Source: JBFXAM01 sp050184295 | Lineage (GTDB): Bacteria; Planctomycetota; Phycisphaerae; UBA1845; Fen-1342 | DNA: 64,000 nt | Reading direction: 5' to 3' | Assembly: GCA_050184295.1 (NCBI GenBank) | Contig: JBFXAM010000003.1 | Span: 54,786-118,785 of the forward strand | Shown: one piece after another, positions 1 to 9,004 of the stretch | Position numbering within the stretch: the stretch's first letter is position 1 | Layout: every line of letters starts with the position of its first letter | Program-made: the position numbers and the translations under genes | Notes under the pieces: generated by a model | The model's database searches: none | What the model was told of the DNA's origin: nothing | What the model saw: only the letters and a program-made list of their open reading frames with translations

Positions 1-875
1 TAGGCGGCGGTGTCGGGCACGTTCTTGTAGCGCTCGCCGTTCACAAGTCCCGCCGCCGACGGGCCGATCGACACGTGCGGTTCGTTGTGCCAGTACGCGA
101 GGTTGTGACGGCACTGGCAGCCGGGGCGGGCGAAGTTGCTGATTTCATACTGCTCGTATCCGGCGGCGGCCAGATCGGCGATCGCGGTTTCGTACATCGT
201 GGCTTCGAGCTCGTTTTCGGCGCGCTGCACGCCGCCGGCGCGGAGACGCTCGTAGAGCGGCGTGCCGGGCTCGTAGGTCAGCGCGTAGCACGAGAGGTGC
301 TCGGGGCGCAGCTCGATCGCCGCCTGGAGGTTGCGCCGCCAGCCGTCGAGGGATTGTCCCGGGATTGCGAAGATCAAGTCGAGGTTGATCTGGCGGACGC
401 CGGCGCGCCGACACGCGTCGAGGGTCGCGCCGACCTGCGGCGGCGCGTGGAGCCGATCGAGCACGCGCAGCTCGGCGGTATCGAACGACTGCGCGCCGAT
501 CGACACGCGGTTGACGCCGCTCGCGACCAGCGCCGCCGCGATCTCGTCGCTGACGGTCGCCGGGTTCGCTTCGACGGTGAATTCAAGCGTGCGCGGGTCG
601 GCGGCCAGTCGGTGCAGCGCGTCGAGCAAGCGGCGGAGTTCGGCGGTCGGCAGGGTGGTCGGCGTGCCGCCGCCGACGAAGATCGTGTCGACCTCGATGG
701 GTCCGGCGGCGCGATGCAGCGCCAGCTCGGCGAGCAGCGCGTCGACGAGCGGCCCGACCGCGGGCTTGTCGAGCACCTGCGAGTAGAAGTCGCAATACCC
801 ACAGATCGTCTGGCAAAACGGGACGTGCGCGTAGAGGGCGCGCGGGCTCGGCGTTGTCAGAACAGCGTTCTTCAC
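1..875 (-). CDS. hemW: HemW-like radical SAM protein (partial, 3' end outside window)
   Basis: The reading frame starts at a GTG at 875 and runs off the left edge. The N-terminus carries the radical SAM cluster motif CQTICGYCDF, close to the CxxxCxxC-DF pattern of HemW and HemN, followed by FVGGGTPT, VEANP, VNRVSIGAQSF and NLDLIFAIPGQ, all typical of the HemW subfamily. HemW binds heme and a 4Fe-4S cluster and is thought to act as a heme chaperone; many genomes label it oxygen-independent coproporphyrinogen III oxidase. About 291 residues are visible of a usual 370-400. It is divergent from the FHA gene starting at 978. The start is uncertain because no strong ribosome binding site precedes the GTG. 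Confidence 0.88.
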   Translation of the reverse strand, partial: MKNAVLTTPSPRALYAHVPFCQTICGYCDFYSQVLDKPAVGPLVDALLAELALHRAAGPIEVDTIFVGGGTPTTLPTAELRRLLDALHRLAADPRTLEFTVEANPATVSDEIAAALVASGVNRVSIGAQSFDTAELRVLDRLHAPPQVGATLDACRRAGVRQINLDLIFAIPGQSLDGWRRNLQAAIELRPEHLSCYALTYEPGTPLYERLRAGGVQRAENELEATMYETAIADLAAAGYEQYEISNFARPGCQCRHNLAYWHNEPHVSIGPSAAGLVNGERYKNVPDTAA

Positions 876-977
876 GTAGCATCCGCCCGACAGTTCGGTG
901 AGGCCGCATCGTATCTCCATTCGGGCCGCGAACCAACCGCGGCGGCTGCTGCTCGTGGCGAGTCCGGGAGCGAACGC

Positions 978-1586
978 ATGATCAAGGTCGCGCTGGTGCT
1001 GATCCGGGACGGCCAGCGAAAGGACTTCCCGCTGACTGGCAAGAGCACCACGGTCGGGCGCGCGATCGACTGCACGCTGCGCGTTCCGACCGGCGACGTT
1101 TCACGGAAACATTGCGAGATTCTGGTCGGTGACCGCGACGTGACCGTGAAGGATCTCGGAAGCGCCAACGGAACGTACGTGAACGGCAAGCGCGTCGCTG
1201 AGAGCAAGGTTGCAGCTGGCGATCGCATTCAGGTCGGCCCGGCGACGTTCGTAGTGCAGATCAACGGCAAGCCGGAGAACGTCGCGCTGCCGTCGGGGGC
1301 GCCCGCCGAACCGGTGCGCCCGGCGACCGCCAAGCCCGCGGCCGCACCAGGGCCATCCGCCCAGGCGGGTCAAGCGAAGCCGTCGACCCCGGCCGCCAAG
1401 CCGCCGACGCCGGGTGTCAAGCCGGCAACGCCCAAGCCTGCGCCCGGCAAGCCTGCGCAAGAGGAAAAGATTTTCGAGCTCGACGAGAGCGACTTCGACC
1501 TCGACGACGCGCTCGCCGAGCTCGACGCCCTCGATGTCGACGACGACCTCGACAGCGGCGAACGGCCAAAACCCGGAAAAAAGTAG
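978..1586 (+). CDS. FHA-domain protein with acidic tail
   Basis: A 202-residue cytoplasmic protein. Residues about 20-90 form a forkhead-associated domain, with the VGR, SRKHC and SANGTYVNG signatures that bind phosphothreonine peptides. A Pro/Ala/Lys-rich linker follows (about 105-160) and then a strongly acidic tail of alternating Asp, Leu and Glu. The ATG at 978 was chosen because it opens directly into the FHA fold; the longer open frame upstream is antisense to hemW. Only one base separates its stop from the GTG of the next gene, so the two are probably cotranslated. FHA proteins usually read out Ser/Thr kinase signals or take part in secretion and assembly complexes; no kinase is visible nearby, so the partner is unknown. 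Confidence 0.8.
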   Translation: MIKVALVLIRDGQRKDFPLTGKSTTVGRAIDCTLRVPTGDVSRKHCEILVGDRDVTVKDLGSANGTYVNGKRVAESKVAAGDRIQVGPATFVVQINGKPENVALPSGAPAEPVRPATAKPAAAPGPSAQAGQAKPSTPAAKPPTPGVKPATPKPAPGKPAQEEKIFELDESDFDLDDALAELDALDVDDDLDSGERPKPGKK

Positions 1587-1587
1587 C

Positions 1588-2271
1588 GTGTCACCCGCTC
1601 CGCCCGCCGTGCCCGGTCGTCGGATTCGACGACGCGCGCTGCTCCTGGTCGCCGGCGGGCTGGCCGCGTTCGTCGCGATCGGTCTTCCGGCCGCCGTCCT
1701 GTGGCGGCCGACCTGGTATCGCCCGCCAAGCGTCGATTTTTCCCGCTTGAAGGAGGATGAGCGCGACCTGGTTGCGATGCTCGAGAGCGTCGGTGCGCGG
1801 CTCGCGAACGACGCCAGCGTCCTGCTCGAAATCGACGTCGCCCAGGCCAACCGCTGGATCGCGGCCCGCGAGTTGCTCTGGCCCGAGGCGCATCAACCCG
1901 ACCTCGGGCCGATCCGGAACCCGTACGTGGCGATCTCCGCCGCCGATCGGCTGCGCGTGGGCGCGGTCGCGAGCTACGGCGGCTGGCGCGCGGTGATTTC
2001 CACGGATTGGCATGTGGAGCTGACCGGCGAGAACATACGACTCCGGTGCGAAGCGGTGCGGATCGGGGCGCTGCCGGTCGGCGGCGCGGCGTGGCTCGGC
2101 ACCGTCGCCGAGTTCGCGCAAGAGGCGCTGCCGCGGCTCTCGGTGGACCCGAACGGCGTCGTGGTGATGCCGCTGGATTGGGAGTGGCCGAACGGCAAGC
2201 GGCGGTTTCGAGTCTCGGAGCTGGCGCTGGCCCCGGGGCGCGTGGTTCTCCGGTTGGCGCCGCGGCGCTGA
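1588..2271 (+). CDS. single-pass membrane protein of unknown function
   Basis: A 227-residue protein starting at GTG 1588, one base after the FHA gene stop. A basic stretch (RRIRRR) precedes one hydrophobic segment at about residues 16-37. The remaining 190 residues would lie outside the cytoplasm and contain a repeated WxxxxRW/DWEW aromatic pattern but no motif I recognise. Position and spacing suggest it works with the FHA protein, perhaps as a membrane anchor or sensor. No function is assigned. Confidence 0.65.
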   Translation: MSPAPPAVPGRRIRRRALLLVAGGLAAFVAIGLPAAVLWRPTWYRPPSVDFSRLKEDERDLVAMLESVGARLANDASVLLEIDVAQANRWIAARELLWPEAHQPDLGPIRNPYVAISAADRLRVGAVASYGGWRAVISTDWHVELTGENIRLRCEAVRIGALPVGGAAWLGTVAEFAQEALPRLSVDPNGVVVMPLDWEWPNGKRRFRVSELALAPGRVVLRLAPRR

Positions 2272-2705
2272 GCGCGGCAACAAAAGCGGCGCGAGCCGGC
2301 CGGACTCGCACCTCGTGGCAGCCGTGCGTGTGTTGGCGGGACATTTGTTCGCAGCCGGCCGGGCGCGGGCTCACGCGGCCACGAAGTTGATATAATCCGC
2401 CCGTCGGCCGCTTATCGGGTTTGCTTGGGCCGGTCCGACTAAGCCTTGCCCCATAAAGGATTTGTGATCGCTGCGACACGGATTTTTCGGTTCGCGCCGC
2501 CGGCAATATCTGCTAAGATGCGACCCGTCGGGCGGTCTCGGCGGCACGGGCCCTTGATCGAACCCGTAACATGAGGATGCGCGGTGGCGAGCCGCTCGAA
2601 AAACGCCGCGCGTCCCGACCATCGTCCTGGTGGAAGCGGGTCGGCGTCGGCCGCCCGTGGACAGCGCAACGACAGCGCCAAAGATCAAGCGGAGGATCCA
2701 GATTC
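2272..2705 (+). promoter_or_regulatory. 434-base gap with two -10-like elements upstream of the PKD protease
   Basis: No convincing gene lies here. A perfect TATAAT occurs at 2391-2396 and an extended -10-like TGCTAAGAT at 2511-2519, both facing the protease gene, but neither has a good -35 box. The open frame starting at 2571 is in frame with the protease but lacks a signal peptide at its start, so it was treated as leader. A ribosome binding site, GGAGGA, sits near 2691-2696, about nine bases before the chosen ATG. Confidence 0.35.
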
Positions 2706-5700
2706 ATGGCATCCGGTAAGCGTCGAATCGCCGGTGGGTGGACACTTTGCACCCTCGCCGCCATCGTTGCCGCTGGGCTGGCGCCGAGCGCCCAGGCCGA
2801 AGCTCGCAAGTTCTGTCTCATGCTTGCCGACCTGCCGAAGGAACGGGCCGGTCCGCCGGGCGTGCTGCCGAATCGTAACGACGTCTACGACCGCTACTTC
2901 GACAAGGTGAAGAACGCCTGGCCGGAGAACACCGGCGTGCGCGTCGACTCCTTTGCCGAGTGGTGGGAAGAAGTGTCGTACGGCGATGTCACTGTGAGCG
3001 GTGACGTGTTCGGCTGGTTCAGCTTGCCGTGGCCGTCGCGCCCAACCGGTTTCAACGGCGAGACGGGTTTCGGATCGCAGGGGCGCATCCCGCACGTCGA
3101 CCTGCAAGGCGGCAACAGCTACCAGGCCGGCTCCGGCGAAAGCTTCAACCCGTTCAACACGCACTACAAGTACGACATCGACGGCGTCGGCGGCCAGGAT
3201 GGCGGCGACCGCTACGGCAACTTCTCCCCGTTCGACGGTTTCTTCATCCCCGGACTCCTGTTGGGTGCGCAGGATCTGTTTGGCCTGCCGCTGTACATCG
3301 CGGGCGAGCGATTCCGCGACCTGAACGGCAACCGGGCGTACGACGCGGGCGTGCCCGAGTGGGGCATCGACAAGAACAACAACGGCCGCATCGACGTGGA
3401 TCCGCCGGGGGCGCCGGTGCGCTACAACGCGCGGAGTTTCGACGAGCTCTTTGCCGCGAACATTCAGCGTCCGGCGCAAGGCGATCCGGACCAGTTTCCG
3501 CCGCGCTTCGTCGCGTGGTCGAACGAGACGGAGTGGTACGACAGCAACCGCGACGGTCAGTGGAACCGGGACGGATTCGCGTTTCTCTCTCGGATCGAGC
3601 AGTTTCCGACCGCGGGCGCGCCGGTGGTCGTGCGTTTCTGGCGTGGCGACTGGGGCGGAGCGGAGATTCTGATCGAGGCGGGCCGCGATCAACCCGGCAT
3701 GCCGGGGCAGCGCGCCGAGCCGGACACGCAGGCCGGCGATCCGACGCCGCCACCACTCTGGCGTTATCTGGTGCTGGTCACCGATCCACAGCAGCGCACG
3801 GTGAAGTGGTACGACGAGCAGTGGAACAACAATTACGATTTTCCGGAGCCGTTCGAGGATTATCTCCGTCGTTGGGACGCCGGCGCCCACGACTGGATTC
3901 GCGTGAGCGAGGCATACATCCGTGCCAATTTCCCCGGCGACGCGGACGCGATGGTCGCGCGGGTTGGAAATCGCCGCTACGACGCGCCGAACGCCTGGAA
4001 TAACAACGGCAACGTCAACAGCAACAACAAGATGCAGCCCGTCCAGGCGCTGCTCCTGAATGCTGCCGAAGCTGCCGAGCAGGATTTCCGCAATAGCCGG
4101 ATCACGCCCGAGCCGGACTGGCTCACCGATTTCTGGAACGAGCGCTACGGCACCGAGCCGCCGCAGTGGGATCCGTCCATTCCCTACCTGCGCAAGGTCG
4201 ATCCCGCGCAGCCGCGCCCGCAGCGCGCCTCGGATGGCGAGGTTCCACAGCCGACGTTTGAGGCAAACGGCGGCGGTCCGAAGAACGACGGCCGGCCCTA
4301 CTTCGACAACGTGATGTTCACGGGCACGATTCTGCCCGATCCGGGAAATCGCGACGATGGGTTCTACGACGGCATGGCCGAGTACGACGACCTCGCGCCG
4401 TCGATCTACCACAGCGCCGGCGACCAGTATCTCGGCAACATCACTTCGACCCAGAACAACGCCATCTGGGGCCAGGACATCGGCGGCGGAAACCCGAGCT
4501 CCGTGTTCCCGGACGGCGTGATCCCCGCCGCCGGTCCGCTCGCGTTCAACGTCCACGGCGACGGTGGCTTCGACGGCGGCAATGCGCTGAACCTCGAAGT
4601 GCTCACCTGGCGCACCGACGGATCGTCGCTCGCCGACACGCCATTTGATTTCAACGGCGATGGCATTCCCGACTTCGTCACCTATCACCGCGATCTCAAC
4701 CTCGACGGACTGCTCGATCTGGGCGAGACGCCCGGCGACCGCGGAACCGTCGGTCTGATCACGGAGACGTATGCCAACTATGGCGTCGACCCCGATCCCG
4801 GCACGCCGCCGAACGGCGGGCCGCAGGGGTTGTATCCGTGGAACCGTCACCGCCTGATCGAAGACTGCGTCGCGGCGCTCGACGAGAGCGTGGACTGGGA
4901 CGACTTCATCACCGGCGAGGGTCCGTTTGGCGAAGTGGTGAGCGGCATGATCCTCACGCCTGCGGGTACCGGCGTGGGCATGTTCTCGCTGCCGGCGCCG
5001 GCACTGAACTACCTGATCCGGACGCGCGACCGCATCAACCCGAACGCGCTGGGGACCGCACGCTACGTGCCGTACCAGTTCTTCGACGGTCTGGGCATCG
5101 GATTGAACGACGGCGCCGGCGAAGGCGGCAACTTCGACGTCGGGTTCTTTCACCTGGCGTTCGCGTGCCACGAGTACGGCCACAGCTGGGAGTCCTTCCC
5201 CGACCTGTATGACTACGACGTGTATCGCGACGGCTTCACCGGCGCGATCATCAACAACCCGATCGGCGCATGGTGCGTCATGGCCGGCGGCGGCATCGTC
5301 CATCCGGTGCCGATCCTGAAAGCCGCGAACTACGGGGGCCGCGTCCCCTGGCTCACGCCGGTCGACATCACGAACTCGCTCAACCCGGCGGGCATCACCC
5401 AACTGACGATCCGGTCGTGGGAGTTTGACCGCGACAAGACCGTGTTCGTGTACACGAACCCGCTCTACGACGGCGAGCAGTTCTGGCTGTGGCGGAATTC
5501 GCCGGGGACGTTCGTCAACGGCGCGCTCACCACGCCGAGCTTCGACCGGTTCCAGCCCGGCTTCGGGCTGATGATCATGCACATCGACAACGACTCGCAG
5601 ATCCCGGGAAATCCGGAAGGCTTGCCGCCGCAGCAGCGCCTCGAGAGTCACTTCGTCTACACCATCGTGCAGGCGGACGGTAATCAGAACCTCGAAGCCG

Positions 5701-7829
5701 GCGAGAACTTCGGCGACGACGGCGATCCCTTCCCGGGCAGTGCCAATCAGACGACCTGGAATCGGACCACGGACCCGAGCAACCGCTGGTACAGCGGCCA
5801 GGGCAGCGGTCTCGACATCACCAACATCGTCCAGAACGCCAATTCGTCCACGGTCACCTTCCGTTGGACGCCGCGCGAACTGCCCAGTCTCGACTGGATC
5901 CAGCCGCCGGGCGGCACTTCCGTCGGCGGCCTCTACTCGCTCCGCTACTTCGCGTACGACCAGTTCGGCGGAACGACCATCGAGTTCTTCGCGTTCCGCA
6001 ACGAGCCGGAGATCCCGCTCAACTACGACAATGGAATTCCGCTCGGATCGAGCACCAAGGCGCCGGGCGAGGTTGACGGCGTCTACCGTGCCGACGTGAG
6101 CCTCCTGCCGGACGGCACCTACACGTTCTACGCCCGACTCGTGCCCGGCGTTGGCGCCGACAACCGCCAGGAAAACTCGCACTCGCTGCCGCGCGGCTCG
6201 ATCAACAACGCCGGAAACGGCTCGATGACCGTCGACAGCGTCGACCTGGCGATTTCCAAGTTCGAGGTCTGGACGATCCGGTGTGTCGCGGGACCGGTCA
6301 ATAACGAGGAGTGGGAGATCACCGGCTCGGTCTCCGGCGTGCAGACCGGCCGCGCCCGCACCGGCCAGCCGTACACCTCCGACACCATCGTCGGCGCCGA
6401 CCTGGTCGCGCGCAACGCGGTCGGATTCACGATCAGCAGCGGCAACATCCCGTTCCGCGTGGGCGATCAGTTCACGTTCCTCACGACCGGCCTGACGGCG
6501 CACAGCGCCGCGGTCCTGGTCGACGAAGGCGAAGTCGTCCAACCGCTCCCGCCGATCGCGATGGCGCGGGTCGAGAGCGGCGGCACCTCGGGTCTGGCGC
6601 CGCACACGGTGGTGTTCAAGCACGACCAGTCGAGCGACCCGCGCGGCGCCGTGCTCAACTTCCGCTGGGACTTCGGCGACGGCAGCGAAGCGGTGGTCAC
6701 CGGCCGCCTGGATCAGCCGGTTCCGCACACGTACACCATCGCGAGCCCGCAGCCGTACATCGCGACGCTCACCGTCACGAATTCGTTCGGGCTGTTCTCG
6801 CAGGCGACGGTGCCGATCACCGTGTTCGAGGCGCTCGGGCCCACAGTCCGCATCACGGCCGATCCGGTGACCGGTGTCCGGCCGCTGCGCGTGCGCTTCA
6901 CCGGCGACTTGACGACCGATCCGAACCCCGGCACGCAGGGCCTCGATTACGCGTGGGACTTCGGCGACAACAGCGGCATCGTCACGACCGCGAACGCCGA
7001 GCACGTCTACCAGGCGGCGGGCATCTACCGCGCGACGCTGACGGTGACGAACCGTCCGTACGGCAAGTCGTCGAGCCGGCAGGTCGAGATCCGCGTCTCG
7101 GGTCCGCCAGCGAATCAGCGGCCGACTGCGGTGATCGACGTGGACAAGCGGTCCGGCGTCGCGCCGCTGACCGTCCTGTTCAGCGGGGCGCGTTCGAGCG
7201 ATCCCGAGAACGGCCCGCTGACGTACACATGGAACTTCGGCGACGGCTCGCCGGTCGTTCGCGGCGTGGCCGAGGTCGAGCGCACGTTCACGCGCTCGCG
7301 CGCCTACGACGTAACGCTCACGGTGGTGGACGACAGCAACCAGTCGGACAGCGCGACGTTCACGATCGTGGTCACGGATGACGCGACCACGGCGAACGCC
7401 GCGCCCGTCGCGCGCATCCGCGCCAGCGGAACGCAGGGCGCCGCGCCGTTCAGCGTGTCGTTCGACGCCACCGCGTCGACCGATCCGGAAGGCGGACCGC
7501 TTTCGTACGCGTGGGACTTCGGCGACGGCTCCGAGCAGGTCGTCGGCGGCGTGGTGCAGCACACCTACACGACGCCACAGCGTTACACGGTCGTGCTGAG
7601 CGTCGCCGATGCGCAAGGCGGTCGCGGGGCCGCGTCGATCGAGGTGGTCGTCACCTCGCCGTCGGGCGGCGGGCAGTCGGGCCAGGGTCTGGCGCCGACC
7701 GACTCGGGCGGGCCGGACGTCGCGGCGTGCGGCGCCGGCGGCTGCGGTCCGGTCGGCATGATGCCGATGATGCTGACGTTGATCGGCATCGGCGGCATCC
7801 GGCGGTTCGGGCGGCGCATCTACCGCTAG
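2706..7829 (+). CDS. secreted M6-like zinc metalloprotease with four PKD domains and C-terminal sorting-like tail
   Basis: A 1707-residue exported protein. A signal peptide covers about residues 1-30 (GKRR followed by a hydrophobic run, cleaved near AQA). The zinc-protease motif HEYGHSWESFPDLYDYD at about residue 822 matches the HExxH...PDxYD pattern of immune-inhibitor-A-like M6 peptidases. Asp/Asn-rich loops such as DFNGDGIPD and DKNNNGRID look like calcium-binding segments. Four PKD domains, each with a WDFGDGS- or WNFGDGS-type core, lie at about 1293-1650. The end has a Cys-Gly-rich stretch, a short hydrophobic segment and a basic tail (RRFGRRIYR), resembling tripartite C-terminal sorting signals. 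The ATG at 2706 has a good ribosome binding site. Likely role: extracellular protein degradation or adhesion; the substrate is unknown. Confidence 0.85.
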   Translation: MASGKRRIAGGWTLCTLAAIVAAGLAPSAQAEARKFCLMLADLPKERAGPPGVLPNRNDVYDRYFDKVKNAWPENTGVRVDSFAEWWEEVSYGDVTVSGDVFGWFSLPWPSRPTGFNGETGFGSQGRIPHVDLQGGNSYQAGSGESFNPFNTHYKYDIDGVGGQDGGDRYGNFSPFDGFFIPGLLLGAQDLFGLPLYIAGERFRDLNGNRAYDAGVPEWGIDKNNNGRIDVDPPGAPVRYNARSFDELFAANIQRPAQGDPDQFPPRFVAWSNETEWYDSNRDGQWNRDGFAFLSRIEQFPTAGAPVVVRFWRGDWGGAEILIEAGRDQPGMPGQRAEPDTQAGDPTPPPLWRYLVLVTDPQQRTVKWYDEQWNNNYDFPEPFEDYLRRWDAGAHDWIRVSEAYIRANFPGDADAMVARVGNRRYDAPNAWNNNGNVNSNNKMQPVQALLLNAAEAAEQDFRNSRITPEPDWLTDFWNERYGTEPPQWDPSIPYLRKVDPAQPRPQRASDGEVPQPTFEANGGGPKNDGRPYFDNVMFTGTILPDPGNRDDGFYDGMAEYDDLAPSIYHSAGDQYLGNITSTQNNAIWGQDIGGGNPSSVFPDGVIPAAGPLAFNVHGDGGFDGGNALNLEVLTWRTDGSSLADTPFDFNGDGIPDFVTYHRDLNLDGLLDLGETPGDRGTVGLITETYANYGVDPDPGTPPNGGPQGLYPWNRHRLIEDCVAALDESVDWDDFITGEGPFGEVVSGMILTPAGTGVGMFSLPAPALNYLIRTRDRINPNALGTARYVPYQFFDGLGIGLNDGAGEGGNFDVGFFHLAFACHEYGHSWESFPDLYDYDVYRDGFTGAIINNPIGAWCVMAGGGIVHPVPILKAANYGGRVPWLTPVDITNSLNPAGITQLTIRSWEFDRDKTVFVYTNPLYDGEQFWLWRNSPGTFVNGALTTPSFDRFQPGFGLMIMHIDNDSQIPGNPEGLPPQQRLESHFVYTIVQADGNQNLEAGENFGDDGDPFPGSANQTTWNRTTDPSNRWYSGQGSGLDITNIVQNANSSTVTFRWTPRELPSLDWIQPPGGTSVGGLYSLRYFAYDQFGGTTIEFFAFRNEPEIPLNYDNGIPLGSSTKAPGEVDGVYRADVSLLPDGTYTFYARLVPGVGADNRQENSHSLPRGSINNAGNGSMTVDSVDLAISKFEVWTIRCVAGPVNNEEWEITGSVSGVQTGRARTGQPYTSDTIVGADLVARNAVGFTISSGNIPFRVGDQFTFLTTGLTAHSAAVLVDEGEVVQPLPPIAMARVESGGTSGLAPHTVVFKHDQSSDPRGAVLNFRWDFGDGSEAVVTGRLDQPVPHTYTIASPQPYIATLTVTNSFGLFSQATVPITVFEALGPTVRITADPVTGVRPLRVRFTGDLTTDPNPGTQGLDYAWDFGDNSGIVTTANAEHVYQAAGIYRATLTVTNRPYGKSSSRQVEIRVSGPPANQRPTAVIDVDKRSGVAPLTVLFSGARSSDPENGPLTYTWNFGDGSPVVRGVAEVERTFTRSRAYDVTLTVVDDSNQSDSATFTIVVTDDATTANAAPVARIRASGTQGAAPFSVSFDATASTDPEGGPLSYAWDFGDGSEQVVGGVVQHTYTTPQRYTVVLSVADAQGGRGAASIEVVVTSPSGGGQSGQGLAPTDSGGPDVAACGAGGCGPVGMMPMMLTLIGIGGIRRFGRRIYR

Positions 7830-7852
7830 ACGCCGCCGATCGTGAGAGATCT

Positions 7853-7892
7853 CCTGCGGGCGTCGCCGCGACCGAGTGGCGGCGCCCGCAGG
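7853..7892 (+). terminator. hairpin terminator after the PKD protease
   Basis: A 17-base arm at 7853-7869 pairs with 7878-7892 across an 8-base loop, with a 2-base bulge. The stem is almost all G/C and is followed by CATTATTT, a weak T-rich run. It lies 24 bases after the protease stop and before the next gene. Confidence 0.55.
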
Positions 7893-8023
7893 CATTATTT
7901 CGTCTCGCGGCGCGCTGGTCGCACTCGTGTCTACGGCATATTGTTTCGTCAATTCGGTTCGATCGCGGCGACGAAGCGGAGCGCCGGGCAGCGCGCGCCG
8001 CGCTCCAGGGAGCGAGCTGAGCC

Positions 8024-8953
8024 ATGAGCGGCGCTGAGCACTCGTTGTGCGAGCGCATCCGCGAACTTCGGCGGCGTCACTTTGGCGCGCGCGGCCGCGA
8101 CGAGCTGGCCCGCCGCTTGAACGTGCCGCTTGATACGTATGCGCGCTACGAGCGCGACACCATCCCGCCGGGCGCCGTCCTGGTGCAGATGTGCGAGCTC
8201 ACCGGCGAGGACCTCCAGTGGCTGCTCACCGGCGTGGCGTCACGCGGCGCCGTCGTCATCTCCGGCGCGCGGCGGCGCCACCAGGATCTGCTCGCGCGCC
8301 TGGCGCAACTGCTCGACACGCGTCCCGCGCTCGCGACCCCGATCGAGGCGTTTCTCGATCTGCTTCAACGTCCGTCGATCGCGACCGACGCCCATGCGCT
8401 GGCGGAACCCGCGCCGCGCGGCCTGATTCCGGTGTTCGAGCTCGACGAGCTGGGCGACTCGCTGCCCGACGACGACGGACCCCGCGGAGGTCTCTGGCGT
8501 CCGCCTGCGGGCGTGCTCGCGCTCGCGGCGCCGTCGAGCGCGTGCCTCAGCGAACCCGTCGTCAGCGTCGACGCGGACGCCGACGGCGAGCCGCGGCGCG
8601 TCTCGCTGGTGCGCGGAGGAGAGCCCGGCGCTCGCGAGCGTCTCTACGTCGACGACGACGAGCTGCGGCGGAGCTTTCCGCGCGTCTTCGGGGCCCGACT
8701 CGCCGACGCGGAGATGTCGCCGATGTTCGCGCCCGGCGATGTGCTGCTCGTGGCGCGCGACGCCGCGGCGCAGGTGGGGCGTCCCGCGCTGTTCAAACCG
8801 GCGGGGGCGGCGGCGCGCTGTCGACTCTGGCTGGGCGCGGGCGCGCATGGCATGGAGCTGGGCCGGGTCGGTGACGGCGCGCGCGAGCAGCTCGCGTCGG
8901 ATTCGATCACCTGGGCGCTCGAAGTGCTCTTTCGGGTCGCGCCCGCGGCCTGA
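8024..8953 (+). CDS. XRE-family regulator with a degenerate S24/LexA-like C-terminal domain
   Basis: A 309-residue protein. Residues about 1-75 form a Cro/CI-type helix-turn-helix (RRLNVPLDTYARYERD, then PPGAVLVQMCELTGED). After a variable middle, residues about 220-300 resemble the S24 peptidase fold of LexA and phage repressors, in the segment EMSPMFAPGDVLLVARD. In active members this reads GxSMxP...GD, where Ser is the nucleophile. Here the aligned position is Glu, and no clear catalytic Lys follows, so self-cleavage looks impossible. It may instead sense a ligand or simply dimerise. No phage genes surround it. The start codon is ATG; the next gene is convergent. Confidence 0.7.
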   Translation: MSGAEHSLCERIRELRRRHFGARGRDELARRLNVPLDTYARYERDTIPPGAVLVQMCELTGEDLQWLLTGVASRGAVVISGARRRHQDLLARLAQLLDTRPALATPIEAFLDLLQRPSIATDAHALAEPAPRGLIPVFELDELGDSLPDDDGPRGGLWRPPAGVLALAAPSSACLSEPVVSVDADADGEPRRVSLVRGGEPGARERLYVDDDELRRSFPRVFGARLADAEMSPMFAPGDVLLVARDAAAQVGRPALFKPAGAAARCRLWLGAGAHGMELGRVGDGAREQLASDSITWALEVLFRVAPAA

Positions 8954-8976
8954 GCCCGACGACGGCGCGATCCGCC

Positions 8977-8994
8977 CGGCCGGGACGCCGGCCG
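8977..8994. terminator. short palindromic hairpin between convergent genes
   Basis: CGGCCGG at 8977-8983 pairs perfectly with 8988-8994 around a 4-base loop. It lies in the 51-base gap between two genes that end facing each other, so it could stop transcription from both sides. There is no T-tract on either strand. Confidence 0.4.
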
Positions 8995-9004
8995 CCGCAA
9001 AGCG

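Noticed and set aside
2685..7952. A 1755-codon open frame antisense to the PKD protease
   Set aside because: It is a by-product of GC-biased third positions in the true gene. The protein is Arg/Val/Ala/Asp-rich with no motifs, while the plus strand has a signal peptide, HEYGH and PKD domains.
8024..8953. Prophage edge marked by the CI-like regulator
   Set aside because: No integrase, structural phage genes, attachment repeats or tRNA are present; neighbours are ordinary chromosomal genes.
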